Positions 1-5,449 of a stretch of 5,449 bases of DNA are shown here, one piece after another. The stretch is from Planctomycetota bacterium (GTDB taxonomy: Bacteria; Planctomycetota; UBA1135; GCA-002686595): contig JAESRM010000209.1 of NCBI GenBank assembly GCA_016764635.1, forward strand, positions 1 to 5,449. The letters run 5' to 3'. The notes under the pieces are model-generated. The model was not told where the DNA came from, ran no database searches, and worked only from the letters and a program-made list of their open reading frames with translations. Position 1 is the stretch's first letter. Every line of letters begins with the position of its first letter. Made by a program: the position numbers and the translations under genes.

Positions 1-1686
1 TTTGTCCGCCATGGCCTTGAGGGCTTCTTCGAGCTTGCGATCGCGCTCGGTGGCTTCGTCCTCTTCTTTGGTCAGGTTGATGTAGTAGACGTCGACTTCT
101 TCGCCAGCGCGGTAGCTGGTGAAAGCGATGCGTTTGCCGTCCCCGGACCAGACCGGGCTGTAGTCGCCGTCCGGGAGGCTGGACAGGTTGAAAGGCTCGC
201 GGCTGCCGTCGATCGGGGTCACGAAGACATCGCTGTTGTAGTCGGAGTCTTGGGTGGCGAAAACCAGCCAGTTGCCGTCCGGAGACCAGGAGAAGCTCGG
301 GGTGGACCAGGCTTCGATCACCCGGCGCTGCTCGCTGCCGTCCTCGTTCATGAGAAAGACCTCGGTGCCGCGACTGTAGGCCAGGTGTCCACCCTTGGGC
401 GCCATGGTCAGGCTGCGTTCGACCTGGGGGTCGTTCGTCAGGCGTTGCAATTCAAACTGCTCGGCCATCCACCAAATGCCGGTTTCTTGCGAGTGGGTGG
501 CTTGCCAGATGTCAACTTCCCCGCCTACTTCCGAAACGTAGAACAGTTGGCTGCCGTCTTCGCTGAAGACCAGATCGCTTTCGACCTCGGGTGTGAAAGT
601 GACTTGCACCGGTTCCTTGAGGATGCGGTCCATGACGTAGATGTCTTGCCCGGCGACGAATGCCATTTGCTTGCCGTCGGAGGTGTAGGCGATGTCGCGG
701 GTTTTGGTTTCGGTCTTGTGCTCCAGGTGGGAGGCTATGGCGTCGCCGCCGGCGCGCACGGAGATGGGGGAGACTTGCCCGCTTTGCACATCCAAGCGCA
801 TCAGGTCGAAGCGTCGACGCAGCAGCAGGGTTTGGCCATCGGCGGAAAGGCTCGGGAAGACCGCACCGTCATCGCTGGCGTCCCTTGAGTAGAAGTCCGT
901 GATGCGTCGCGGCTCGGACTCGGTCAGGGCTTGCTGATAGAGGTCGAAGGTGCCCTCCGGATCGCTCACGAAGTAGAAGCTCTGCCCGTCGGGGGCCCAC
1001 ATGGGAAACAGGTGGGAGATGTTTTGAAAGTCGGGTTGGTCCTGGTCCAAGCGCCGCAAGCTGGCCGGGCTTTGGGTCAGGTCGGCAAGCCACAGTTGCT
1101 CGGCTTGGGAGCCTTGGTAGCCCTTGCGGTACCAGTTGGATCGTCCACGGGTGAACAGCAAGGTGTTGCCGTCCGGGGACAGGGCTGCGCTTGAAAGGCC
1201 CACATCGAGCAACAAACGCGGGGGCAATTTGCCCTCTACATCGAGCACGAAGGCGCGACGTCCCTCCGAGTAGTGGTACCCGCGATCGGTGCTACGCGTC
1301 ACCAGCAAACCCTGGCCATCGGCCGTGAAACCGCGCACCGTGTCCTGGCTCGAGGTGAAGGTGATTTGGCGCGCGACGCCGCCCTGGGCGGGCATGGTGT
1401 ACAGCTGGGTGCTGCCCCCGCGATCGCTTCTGAACACGATGCTTAGTCCGTCGGGACTGAAAAAGGGCCGGTCGTCATTGGCCCCGTGCACCGTGAGCCG
1501 CTGGGCCGTACCGCCTTCGATGGGCGCTCTCCATATGTCCTTCTGCCAGGCAAAAGCGAACGAGGCCCCGTCGGGTGCGATTTTTGCATTGCGCGGTAGA
1601 CGCATCCAGGAGCCATTCGAAGTGTCCTGGCCGAAGGAGAGGGAGGAACACAGGATCGCCGAAGCGAGCAGTAGCAGTTTGTACAT
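1..1686 (-). CDS. Secreted tricorn/TolB-like beta-propeller protein, probable S41 tricorn-type peptidase (N-terminal 562 residues, cut by window edge)
   Basis: The frame is open from an ATG at 1684-1686 down to base 1 with no stop, so the C-terminus is outside the window. Residues 1-19 form a signal peptide: MYK, a hydrophobic core to about residue 12, then SFG before Gln20, a likely signal peptidase I site. Repeated blades follow, marked by PDG or DG turns: APDG at 37-40, SPDG at 77-80, then further SPDG, APDG, SADG, SEDG and SGDG motifs to about residue 515. Many are followed by a beta strand such as IAFTS or LVFAT and an 'EGG...RLT' type strand. This is the TolB/PD40 pattern; the number of blades suggests two propellers, as in tricorn protease. 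The last 22 visible residues are a charged helix (EEDEATERDRKLEEALKAM), which in tricorn-like S41 peptidases leads into the PDZ and catalytic parts; the catalytic residues are not in view. A periplasmic peptide-degrading role is inferred. No purine-rich ribosome site precedes the ATG; the start is chosen because it gives the signal peptide. The alternative is a non-peptidase TolB-like propeller. Confidence 0.85.
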   Translation of the reverse strand, partial: MYKLLLLASAILCSSLSFGQDTSNGSWMRLPRNAKIAPDGASFAFAWQKDIWRAPIEGGTAQRLTVHGANDDRPFFSPDGLSIVFRSDRGGSTQLYTMPAQGGVARQITFTSSQDTVRGFTADGQGLLVTRSTDRGYHYSEGRRAFVLDVEGKLPPRLLLDVGLSSAALSPDGNTLLFTRGRSNWYRKGYQGSQAEQLWLADLTQSPASLRRLDQDQPDFQNISHLFPMWAPDGQSFYFVSDPEGTFDLYQQALTESEPRRITDFYSRDASDDGAVFPSLSADGQTLLLRRRFDLMRLDVQSGQVSPISVRAGGDAIASHLEHKTETKTRDIAYTSDGKQMAFVAGQDIYVMDRILKEPVQVTFTPEVESDLVFSEDGSQLFYVSEVGGEVDIWQATHSQETGIWWMAEQFELQRLTNDPQVERSLTMAPKGGHLAYSRGTEVFLMNEDGSEQRRVIEAWSTPSFSWSPDGNWLVFATQDSDYNSDVFVTPIDGSREPFNLSSLPDGDYSPVWSGDGKRIAFTSYRAGEEVDVYYINLTKEEDEATERDRKLEEALKAMADK

Positions 1687-1723
1687 GGGGAGCAGGGGGA
1701 GAAGCTGATTCCGTAGGGCTCCC

Positions 1724-1756
1724 ATTCTAGGGGCTTGGGCCCAATCACGCAGTCAA
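1724..1756 (-). promoter_or_regulatory. Possible promoter of the tricorn-like gene, with long spacer and central palindrome
   Basis: Read on the minus strand, TTGACT (plus 1751-1756) and TAGAAT (plus 1724-1729) resemble sigma70 -35 and -10 hexamers, about 38 nt upstream of the ATG at 1686. The spacer is 21 bp, longer than the usual 16-18 bp. It contains the perfect 10-bp palindrome TTGGGCCCAA (1735-1744). Long spacers with a central dyad occur in MerR-type activated promoters, but no regulator gene is in view. The call rests on motif resemblance only. Confidence 0.2.
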
Positions 1757-1767
1757 TTCACGCAGTC
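1743..1767. repeat. Tandem direct repeat with a 13-bp period in the divergent intergenic region
   Basis: TCACGCAGTC occurs twice without mismatch, at 1745-1754 and 1758-1767, separated by AAT. The similarity extends one or two bases leftward (AATCACGCAGTC and ATTCACGCAGTC). It lies between the divergently read tricorn-like gene and the Lgt-like gene and overlaps the putative -35 hexamer of the former. Such short, closely spaced repeats are often binding sites for a dimeric regulator. No known operator consensus is recognised. Confidence 0.6.
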
Positions 1768-1804
1768 CCTACACGGCCCGGCCCGATAGTCCATGGACGC
1801 ACTT

Positions 1805-1837
1805 CTTGGGCGGTGTCTGGCCAATGCCCGCCCCAAG
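1805..1837 (+). promoter_or_regulatory. Hairpin in the leader of the Lgt-like gene
   Basis: CTTGGGCGG (1805-1813) can pair with CCGCCCCAAG (1828-1837) with one bulged C, leaving a 14-nt loop. The right arm is followed by TTTG and then a weak TAGG ribosome site (1842-1845), 8 nt before the ATG at 1854. The T-run is too short for a convincing intrinsic terminator. It could be a leader structure affecting translation of the Lgt-like gene, or a DNA-level operator, since its arm CTTGGGC also occurs at 1734-1740. Confidence 0.3.
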
Positions 1838-1853
1838 TTTGTAGGCTGATCGC

Positions 1854-2609
1854 ATGCAATTCCCGGTGAATCTGCGCATCGGCGCCCTGGAACTCCCGGC
1901 GCATTTGATATTCGAGATGTTGGCCTATTTTGTCGGGTTTCGATTTTACTTGCGCACGAGGGAGCGGCGCGGAGATGTGTTGGCCCAGGGGACTCGCTGG
2001 ACGGTCGTGGTGGCTGCGGCCCTTGGGGGCGCCTTGGGCTCGAAATTGTTACATCACTTGGCCTCGCCGACTCGTTTCATGGAGCACTGGGCCGAGCCCG
2101 GTTACGTGATGGGCGGCAAGACGATCGTTGGAGGCCTTTTGGGTGGTGTGATCGCCGTAGAGATCGCCAAGAAGATCTGGAAGGTGCGCGGGTCCACCGG
2201 CGACCTCTTTTCGATCCCGCTGTGCTTGGGCATGGCGGTGGGGCGCGTGGGCTGTTTTCTCGCAGGGGCTTCGGACGATACGGTGGGGGGCTTGACGCGC
2301 GTGCCCTGGGCCGTGGATTTTGGGGACGGTCCGCGGCACCCGACAGCCTTGTACGAATTGCTTTTCCTTTTAGTCCTAGCGCTCGGCCTGCATCGCATAC
2401 GTGCCAAGCTGAAGGTCCAAGGGCGCCTCTTTCACCTCTTCATGTTTGCGTATTTGGCCTTCCGCTGGGTTTGCGATTTTTGGAAGCCCTATGAGCGGCT
2501 CTTTGGGCTGCGCGGAATTCAGTGGGCTTGCGTGGCGGGTCTGCTTTACTATTCGACTCTCTTGATTCGCACCTCTTCGACTCGCACGCAGGACGCCATT
2601 GATGTCTGA
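1854..2609 (+). CDS. Lgt-like (prolipoprotein diacylglyceryl transferase family) membrane protein with altered catalytic positions
   Basis: A 251-residue, strongly hydrophobic protein with the Lgt layout: a first membrane segment near residues 14-33, glycine-rich segments at 51-66 and 84-105, the signature segment GMAVGRVGCFLAG (126-138), RHPTALYE (161-168), and a C-terminal segment AFRWVCDFWK (202-211). Compared with E. coli Lgt from memory, Arg143 and Arg239 correspond to Arg131 and Arg204, and Glu243 to Asp208. The His103 position appears to be Val92 (KTIVGG against MSFHGG), Asn146 is Cys134, and Tyr26 is probably Phe20. Canonical Lgt moves diacylglyceryl from phosphatidylglycerol to the lipobox cysteine of prelipoproteins at the inner membrane; these changes make that reaction uncertain here. 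The ATG start follows a weak TAGG site. The 3' end overlaps the radical SAM gene by 8 bp, indicating one operon. Fold assignment is strong; activity and substrate are inference, so no symbol is given. Confidence 0.85.
   Translation: MQFPVNLRIGALELPAHLIFEMLAYFVGFRFYLRTRERRGDVLAQGTRWTVVVAAALGGALGSKLLHHLASPTRFMEHWAEPGYVMGGKTIVGGLLGGVIAVEIAKKIWKVRGSTGDLFSIPLCLGMAVGRVGCFLAGASDDTVGGLTRVPWAVDFGDGPRHPTALYELLFLLVLALGLHRIRAKLKVQGRLFHLFMFAYLAFRWVCDFWKPYERLFGLRGIQWACVAGLLYYSTLLIRTSSTRTQDAIDV
2590..2593 (+). promoter_or_regulatory. Ribosome binding site deciding the radical SAM start
   Basis: AGGA lies inside the last codons of the Lgt-like gene, 8 nt before the ATG at 2602. This supports the ATG rather than the adjacent in-frame TTG at 2599, which would have a 5-nt spacing. 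Confidence 0.45.
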
Positions 2610-4011
2610 TCGCATTCGACCGTACCAATATTACGACGTGGCCATTTCGATTTGCTCGCAGTGTTTGCGGCGGGTGGACGGGAAGATCTTGTTCCAGGAC
2701 GACAAGGTTTGGATGCAGAAGCGCTGCCCTGAGCATGGCATGGAGCGTGTGCTGATCAGCGATGACGTGGACGACTACCGCCGTTCGCGCGAGGTTTTCA
2801 TCAAACCGGGGGACATGCCGCTCAAGTTCAACACACCGATCAAGCATGGTTGTCCCTACGACTGCGGTTTGTGCCCCGACCATGAGCAGCACTCCTGCTT
2901 GACCATTGTGGAACTCGGGGATCATTGCAACTTGGAATGCCCCGTGTGCTACGCGGGCTCCAGTCCTTCCAATCCGCACTTCCATTCGTTCGAGCGCGTG
3001 GTCGAGATGTTGGACGCCATCGTGGCCAATGAAGGGGAGCCGGCGGTGGTGCAATTGTCGGGTGGGGAACCCACCTTGCACCCGCGCTTTTGGGAGATCA
3101 TGGCGGAGGCCAAGAAGCGCCCCATTCAGCACCTTATGCTGAATACCAACGGTTTGTTGATCGCCAACGAGGCCGGTTTTGCCGAGCGTTTGGTGGAGTA
3201 CATGCCGGCCTTCGAAGTGTACTTGCAATTCGATTCTTTCGAGCGTGAAGCCCTCATGGATCTGCGCGGTGCCGACCTACGGGATGTGCGCAAGCGCGCC
3301 ATCGATAAACTCAACGCGCTCGGGGTTTCCACGACGTTGGTGGTCACCCTGCGGCGCGGCATGAACGACGGGGAGATCGGGCGCATCATAGACTGGGCCG
3401 CACAGCAGCCCTGCGTACGCGGTGTGACTTTGCAACCGATTCAGGATGCGGGCCGCAACCAGAACTACGACGCCAGTACCGACCGCTTGACCTTGAGCGA
3501 AGTTCGGCGTCGGGTCCTAGAGCAGAGCGATCTCTTTCAACCTGAAGACATCATCCCCGTGCCGTGCCATCCCGATGCGCTGGCCATGGGGTACGCCCTG
3601 AAAGTCGGCGGGACCGTGACGCCCTTGACCGGCTTGATCGATCCGAACGTGCTGATCGAAGGCGGCGGCAATACCATCGCCTTTGAAAAGGTCCCCGGCA
3701 TGAAGGAAGCCATCTTCGAGGCCTTTTCAACCGCCCATTCGCCGGGTTCCGGCATGGACAGCCTTAAAAAACTACTTTGCTGCCTCCCGAATGTCACCCT
3801 GCCCGGCTCCCTGGGCTACGAAAACCTGTTCCGGGTCATCATCATGCAATTCATGGATGCCCATGACTTCGATGTTCGCAGCGTGAAGAAAAGCTGCGTG
3901 CATCTCGTGCGCCCTGAAGACTTGCGCATCATTCCCTTCGATACCTACAACCTATTTTTCCGGGGTGATTTGGAACAGAAGGTGCTTGCCCCGTTGTTGG
4001 AGAGGCGTTGA
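2602..4011 (+). CDS. Radical SAM iron-sulfur enzyme, COG1964 / tetraether-lipid-synthase-like
   Basis: 469 residues from the ATG. The N-terminal module has C18-x2-C21 and C42-P-E-H-G, a rubredoxin- or zinc-ribbon-like metal site. CPYDCGLC follows (C84, C88, C91, with C99 nearby), then the radical SAM motif C109-x3-C113-x2-C116 (CNLECPVC). Core landmarks of the SAM barrel are GGEP (154-157), LNTNG (180-184) and LQFDSF (208-213). Further cysteines are C271, C322, C393-C394 and C432. The order CPxC...CPEHG, CPYDCGLCPxH, CNLxCPVC is that of COG1964, which includes the archaeal tetraether lipid synthase Tes (MJ0619); Tes forms carbon-carbon bonds between lipid tails and carries several metal sites. 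Here the C-terminal segment reads KKSCVH...IIPFDTYN, whereas I recall an extra cysteine in archaeal relatives (PFC-type), so the auxiliary clusters may differ. The gene overlaps the Lgt-like gene by 8 bp, which points to a membrane-lipid-related substrate. Radical SAM identity is near certain; the lipid substrate is inferred. Another alkyl-chain or methyl-transfer chemistry remains possible. Confidence 0.9.
   Translation: MSDRIRPYQYYDVAISICSQCLRRVDGKILFQDDKVWMQKRCPEHGMERVLISDDVDDYRRSREVFIKPGDMPLKFNTPIKHGCPYDCGLCPDHEQHSCLTIVELGDHCNLECPVCYAGSSPSNPHFHSFERVVEMLDAIVANEGEPAVVQLSGGEPTLHPRFWEIMAEAKKRPIQHLMLNTNGLLIANEAGFAERLVEYMPAFEVYLQFDSFEREALMDLRGADLRDVRKRAIDKLNALGVSTTLVVTLRRGMNDGEIGRIIDWAAQQPCVRGVTLQPIQDAGRNQNYDASTDRLTLSEVRRRVLEQSDLFQPEDIIPVPCHPDALAMGYALKVGGTVTPLTGLIDPNVLIEGGGNTIAFEKVPGMKEAIFEAFSTAHSPGSGMDSLKKLLCCLPNVTLPGSLGYENLFRVIIMQFMDAHDFDVRSVKKSCVHLVRPEDLRIIPFDTYNLFFRGDLEQKVLAPLLERR
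3999..4005 (+). promoter_or_regulatory. Ribosome binding site of the first small membrane protein
   Basis: GGAGAGG sits at the end of the radical SAM gene, 8 nt before the TTG at 4014. It is the best Shine-Dalgarno sequence in the window. It favours TTG 4014 (or GTG 4017, 11 nt away) over the TTG at 4008, which would be only 2 nt away. Confidence 0.5.
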
Positions 4012-4013
4012 TC

Positions 4014-4343
4014 TTGGTGCGTTCGAGTTCGAGCGATCGAATTGTAGGCGGGGTGCTAGCTGGCTGCATTTTGCACATGAGCGCCATCCCTTTAGTTTTC
4101 TTACTTGCGGTTCCGCTTCAAGATCTCCTACCCGAGGTCGTAAACTTCATATTCAGGCATGGCTCCGTCTTGTTGGCTAATTTTGGGGTGACCCAGCTGT
4201 TCTACATGGTTCCCTTTTATATCGTCGCCAAGGGGCAGGGTGGCTCTAGAGGATTCCGCAAGGGCCTGCGCATGTCCGGTATGGCGTTGTTCTTGCTCAA
4301 TGGCACGTTCATGATCCTGTCCTTGGTTCCAGCCCTAAAGTAG
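4014..4343 (+). CDS. Small integral membrane protein, paralogue A
   Basis: 109 residues, function not recognised. Three hydrophobic segments are visible at about 11-40, 50-72 and 84-106, with short polar links and a basic loop (SRGFRKG, 78-84). It shares an ordered set of motifs with the protein encoded at 4556-4888: H21-M22, I25-P26, GVTQ (58-61), YMVPFY (64-69), GFRKGL (80-85) and LFLLN (92-96). The shared histidine, GVTQ and tyrosine/proline positions are candidates for function rather than packing. The start is a TTG placed by its upstream GGAGAGG; in-frame TTG 4008 and GTG 4017 are alternatives that change only a few residues. It begins just after the radical SAM stop, so co-transcription with the radical SAM and Lgt-like genes is likely. 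A role as a membrane partner of that pair is inferred from position only. Confidence 0.75.
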   Translation: MVRSSSSDRIVGGVLAGCILHMSAIPLVFLLAVPLQDLLPEVVNFIFRHGSVLLANFGVTQLFYMVPFYIVAKGQGGSRGFRKGLRMSGMALFLLNGTFMILSLVPALK

Positions 4344-4555
4344 ACCTCAACGTTTGAACGACCAGACCGTTTGGCTATCCGTAGAACCCATCGGCGTCAC
4401 TGATCCGCCTGGCAAGGCGCTAGGTTCTCTGCATAGGCCCTATTCGCGTGGTTCTGACAACGCCGCTAGGCGATTTGTGAGGACCCGACTGGAAATCGCG
4501 GTTTGTCAACGGTCTGCTATGGATCGACCGCAAATCTCGCTATTGGCAATCATTG
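4344..4555. other. Spacer between the two paralogous small membrane protein genes
   Basis: 212 bp with no convincing gene; an open frame starting near 4354 runs out of frame into paralogue B and resembles nothing known. Two small perfect hairpins are present: CGCCT-GGCA-AGGCG (4406-4419) and CGCC-GCTA-GGCG (4461-4472), neither followed by a T-run. A TTGTCA at 4503-4508 resembles a -35 box, but no -10 box lies at the right distance. It may hold an independent promoter for paralogue B, but none is demonstrable by eye. Confidence 0.4.
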
Positions 4556-4888
4556 ATGAATTCAGAAGAACCGCAAACAAGAGGCGATGTGGGGCATGGC
4601 GCCCTCGTGGGCTTGGCATTTCATATGGTCGGGATACCCGCGGTATTGGCGGCCGCAGCCGCTCTCGACCATCTGCTTGATGGCAGCTCAATCAGTTTCT
4701 TCGGGCTGGCCTTCGTGTATGTGGGGGTGACGCAGTGGGTCTACATGCTGCCCGCCTATTTGATCTTCTCCAAGCGCGGCGCGCCGAAGGGGTTCCTTAA
4801 GGGCCTGGTGTTGGCAGCGGTCGTGCTGTTCCTCCTAAACGCAGGTTGCCTTGGAACTATAGGGGTTGGGTTCCAGAACTCCCACTGA
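4556..4888 (+). CDS. Small integral membrane protein, paralogue B
   Basis: 110 residues, function not recognised. It has a short polar N-terminus (MNSEEPQTRGD) and three hydrophobic segments near 13-37, 47-71 and 84-104. It aligns almost gap-free with the protein at 4014-4343: HM (23-24), IP (27-28), GVTQ (57-60), YMLPAY (63-68), GFLKGL (79-84) and LFLLN (91-95), so the two arose by duplication and then diverged well beyond half of their positions. The start is the ATG at 4556 directly after an in-frame TTG; no clear Shine-Dalgarno sequence precedes it. It is separated from paralogue A by 212 bp, so it may have its own promoter. It ends 34 bp from the convergent WD40 fragment, with no good terminator between them. 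Confidence 0.7.
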   Translation: MNSEEPQTRGDVGHGALVGLAFHMVGIPAVLAAAAALDHLLDGSSISFFGLAFVYVGVTQWVYMLPAYLIFSKRGAPKGFLKGLVLAAVVLFLLNAGCLGTIGVGFQNSH

Positions 4889-4922
4889 GGGAGGGGGTAC
4901 TGGGTCGGGCCTTGCTAGCACC

Positions 4923-5321
4923 TTATAGCTTGAGCTTCTGCAGGTCCCACGTCAGGATCGTCTTTCCACCTGCGGTCAAAAGGGTTTTTCCCTTGTTGAC
5001 GAGGGCCATTCCCACGATTCCCCAGCGCGTGTCGGGGTGGGTCAGCTCCAGGATTTGGGCGCCTTTCTTGAGCTCAAAGAAGCGCAGTTTTCCGTCTGCG
5101 TAACCGACGAGCGCCCATTTGCCCTTGGGCTGGACAAGGATGTTGAGTACGGAGGCCTTGGGCCCTTGCAGGGTGAGTCGCTGCTTGCCTTTTGAAGTGG
5201 TGTGCACCTGCACGACCCCGTCCTTGTCCCCAACCAATACGGTCTTGGACTTGCTTCCGAAGGCGATGGCTGTGATCGAGCCCAAGCCCGTTTTGTGGTG
5301 TTTTTTAACGCTGCAGGTCAC
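4923..5321 (-). CDS. WD40-repeat protein, C-terminal fragment
   Basis: Three WD40-type blades are visible in 132 residues: about 13-42 (SITAIAF, then GDKDGVVQVH), 56-85 (SVLNILVQP, then GYADGKLRFFEL) and 100-128 (GIVGMALV, then AGGKTILTWDL). WD40 propellers normally need about seven blades, so this looks like the 3' end of a longer gene. The GTG at 5321 is only the first possible start after an in-frame stop (5358-5360, minus strand). It has no obvious ribosome site, and the N-terminal residues do not look like a natural start. The 5' part appears to have been lost at the junction near 5311-5319, where plus-strand ankyrin-repeat DNA begins. WD40 domains are scaffolds for protein interaction, and no specific role can be given. 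It lies convergent to the membrane protein genes and is probably unrelated to them. Confidence 0.6.
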   Translation of the reverse strand: MTCSVKKHHKTGLGSITAIAFGSKSKTVLVGDKDGVVQVHTTSKGKQRLTLQGPKASVLNILVQPKGKWALVGYADGKLRFFELKKGAQILELTHPDTRWGIVGMALVNKGKTLLTAGGKTILTWDLQKLKL

Positions 5322-5435
5322 GACATCAATGTCAGTCTTGACGATGGTAGCAATCTGTTAGATTTAGTCAGTCGACATACAAAATCTGCAGAATACGCAG
5401 AAATACTAGAACAAGCTGGGGCACAGAAAAGCTAG
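5310..5435 (+). pseudogene. 3' end of an ankyrin-repeat protein gene, 5' part missing
   Basis: The 41 codons before the TAG at 5433-5435 encode a typical terminal ankyrin repeat: AAGHDIN, then DDGSNLLDL, then a helix ending EILEQAGAQKS. This matches the usual pattern GADIN..DDG.T.LDLA....EI..LL..GA. Upstream of 5310 the same frame is only the antisense of the WD40 fragment, so the rest of the gene is absent. GC content over 5317-5449 is 58 of 133 bases (about 44%), clearly below the GC-rich remainder of the window, which points to a different origin. It is either a genuine rearrangement scar or an assembly or cloning chimera near a contig end. Confidence 0.5.
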
Positions 5436-5449
5436 ACAATCCTGCCCAC

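Noticed and set aside
250..888. Long plus-strand open frame of about 212 codons
   Set aside because: It is the antisense of the tricorn-like coding region. The minus-strand frame has a signal peptide and repeated SPDG blades, while this one has no recognisable domain.
2440..3228. Minus-strand open frame of 262 codons
   Set aside because: It lies opposite the end of the Lgt-like gene and the most conserved part of the radical SAM gene, including the CxxxCxxC motif, and shows no domain of its own.
4354..4680. Plus-strand open frame of 108 codons spanning the spacer and part of paralogue B
   Set aside because: Polar, low-complexity, no recognisable motif, and out of frame with the clearly related paralogue B over its second half.
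4879..4893. Small hairpin CTCCC-ACTGA-GGGAG around the stop codon of paralogue B as a terminator
   Set aside because: The stem is only 5 bp and is followed by GGGGTACT rather than a T-run, so an intrinsic terminator is not supported.
4938..5319. CTGCAGGTC occurring at both 4938-4946 and 5311-5319, flanking the WD40 fragment
   Set aside because: A 9-bp match is expected by chance many times in a window this size. No other sign of a mobile element or target duplication is present.
5202..5435. The whole 77-codon plus-strand frame as an intact gene
   Set aside because: Only the last 41 codons are ankyrin-like. The first part is the antisense of WD40 coding sequence, so the full frame is a junction product.
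1..5449. tRNA, rRNA, CRISPR array or insertion sequence
   Set aside because: No clover-leaf structure, rRNA-like segment, regularly spaced repeats, transposase or terminal inverted repeats were seen.

Overview
The window looks like chromosomal DNA from a GC-rich, Gram-negative-type bacterium. Two things suggest this: a periplasmic tricorn-like protease with a clean signal peptide, and weak or absent Shine-Dalgarno sites before several genes. Planctomycetota, Acidobacteriota or a similar environmental phylum would fit, but nothing here fixes the phylum. The left end cuts through a gene. The right end looks like a rearranged or mis-assembled junction.

Layout: (1) Positions 1-1686, minus strand: the first 562 codons of a secreted tricorn/TolB-type beta-propeller protein, probably a tricorn-like S41 peptidase whose PDZ and protease parts lie outside the window. 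(2) Positions 1687-1853: a divergent intergenic region with a 13-bp-period tandem repeat, a 10-bp palindrome and a hairpin. (3) Positions 1854-4343, plus strand: a tightly packed group of an Lgt-like integral membrane protein lacking several classical Lgt residues, a radical SAM enzyme of the COG1964/tetraether-synthase-like type overlapping it by 8 bp, and a small membrane protein starting about 2 nt after the radical SAM stop. (4) Positions 4556-4888, plus strand: a second small membrane protein that is a clear diverged paralogue of the first, after a 212-bp spacer. (5) Positions 4923-5321, minus strand: a three-repeat WD40 fragment that converges on the paralogue. (6) Positions 5310-5435, plus strand: the 3' end of an ankyrin-repeat gene joined head-on to the WD40 fragment, in clearly AT-richer DNA.

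The most interesting part is the block at 1854-4343, with the paralogue at 4556-4888. An Lgt-fold membrane protein with altered catalytic positions is translationally coupled to a radical SAM enzyme whose nearest characterised relatives join lipid chains through unactivated carbons, and small membrane proteins follow. My inference is a membrane-lipid or lipid-anchor modification system. The substrate cannot be read from the sequence.
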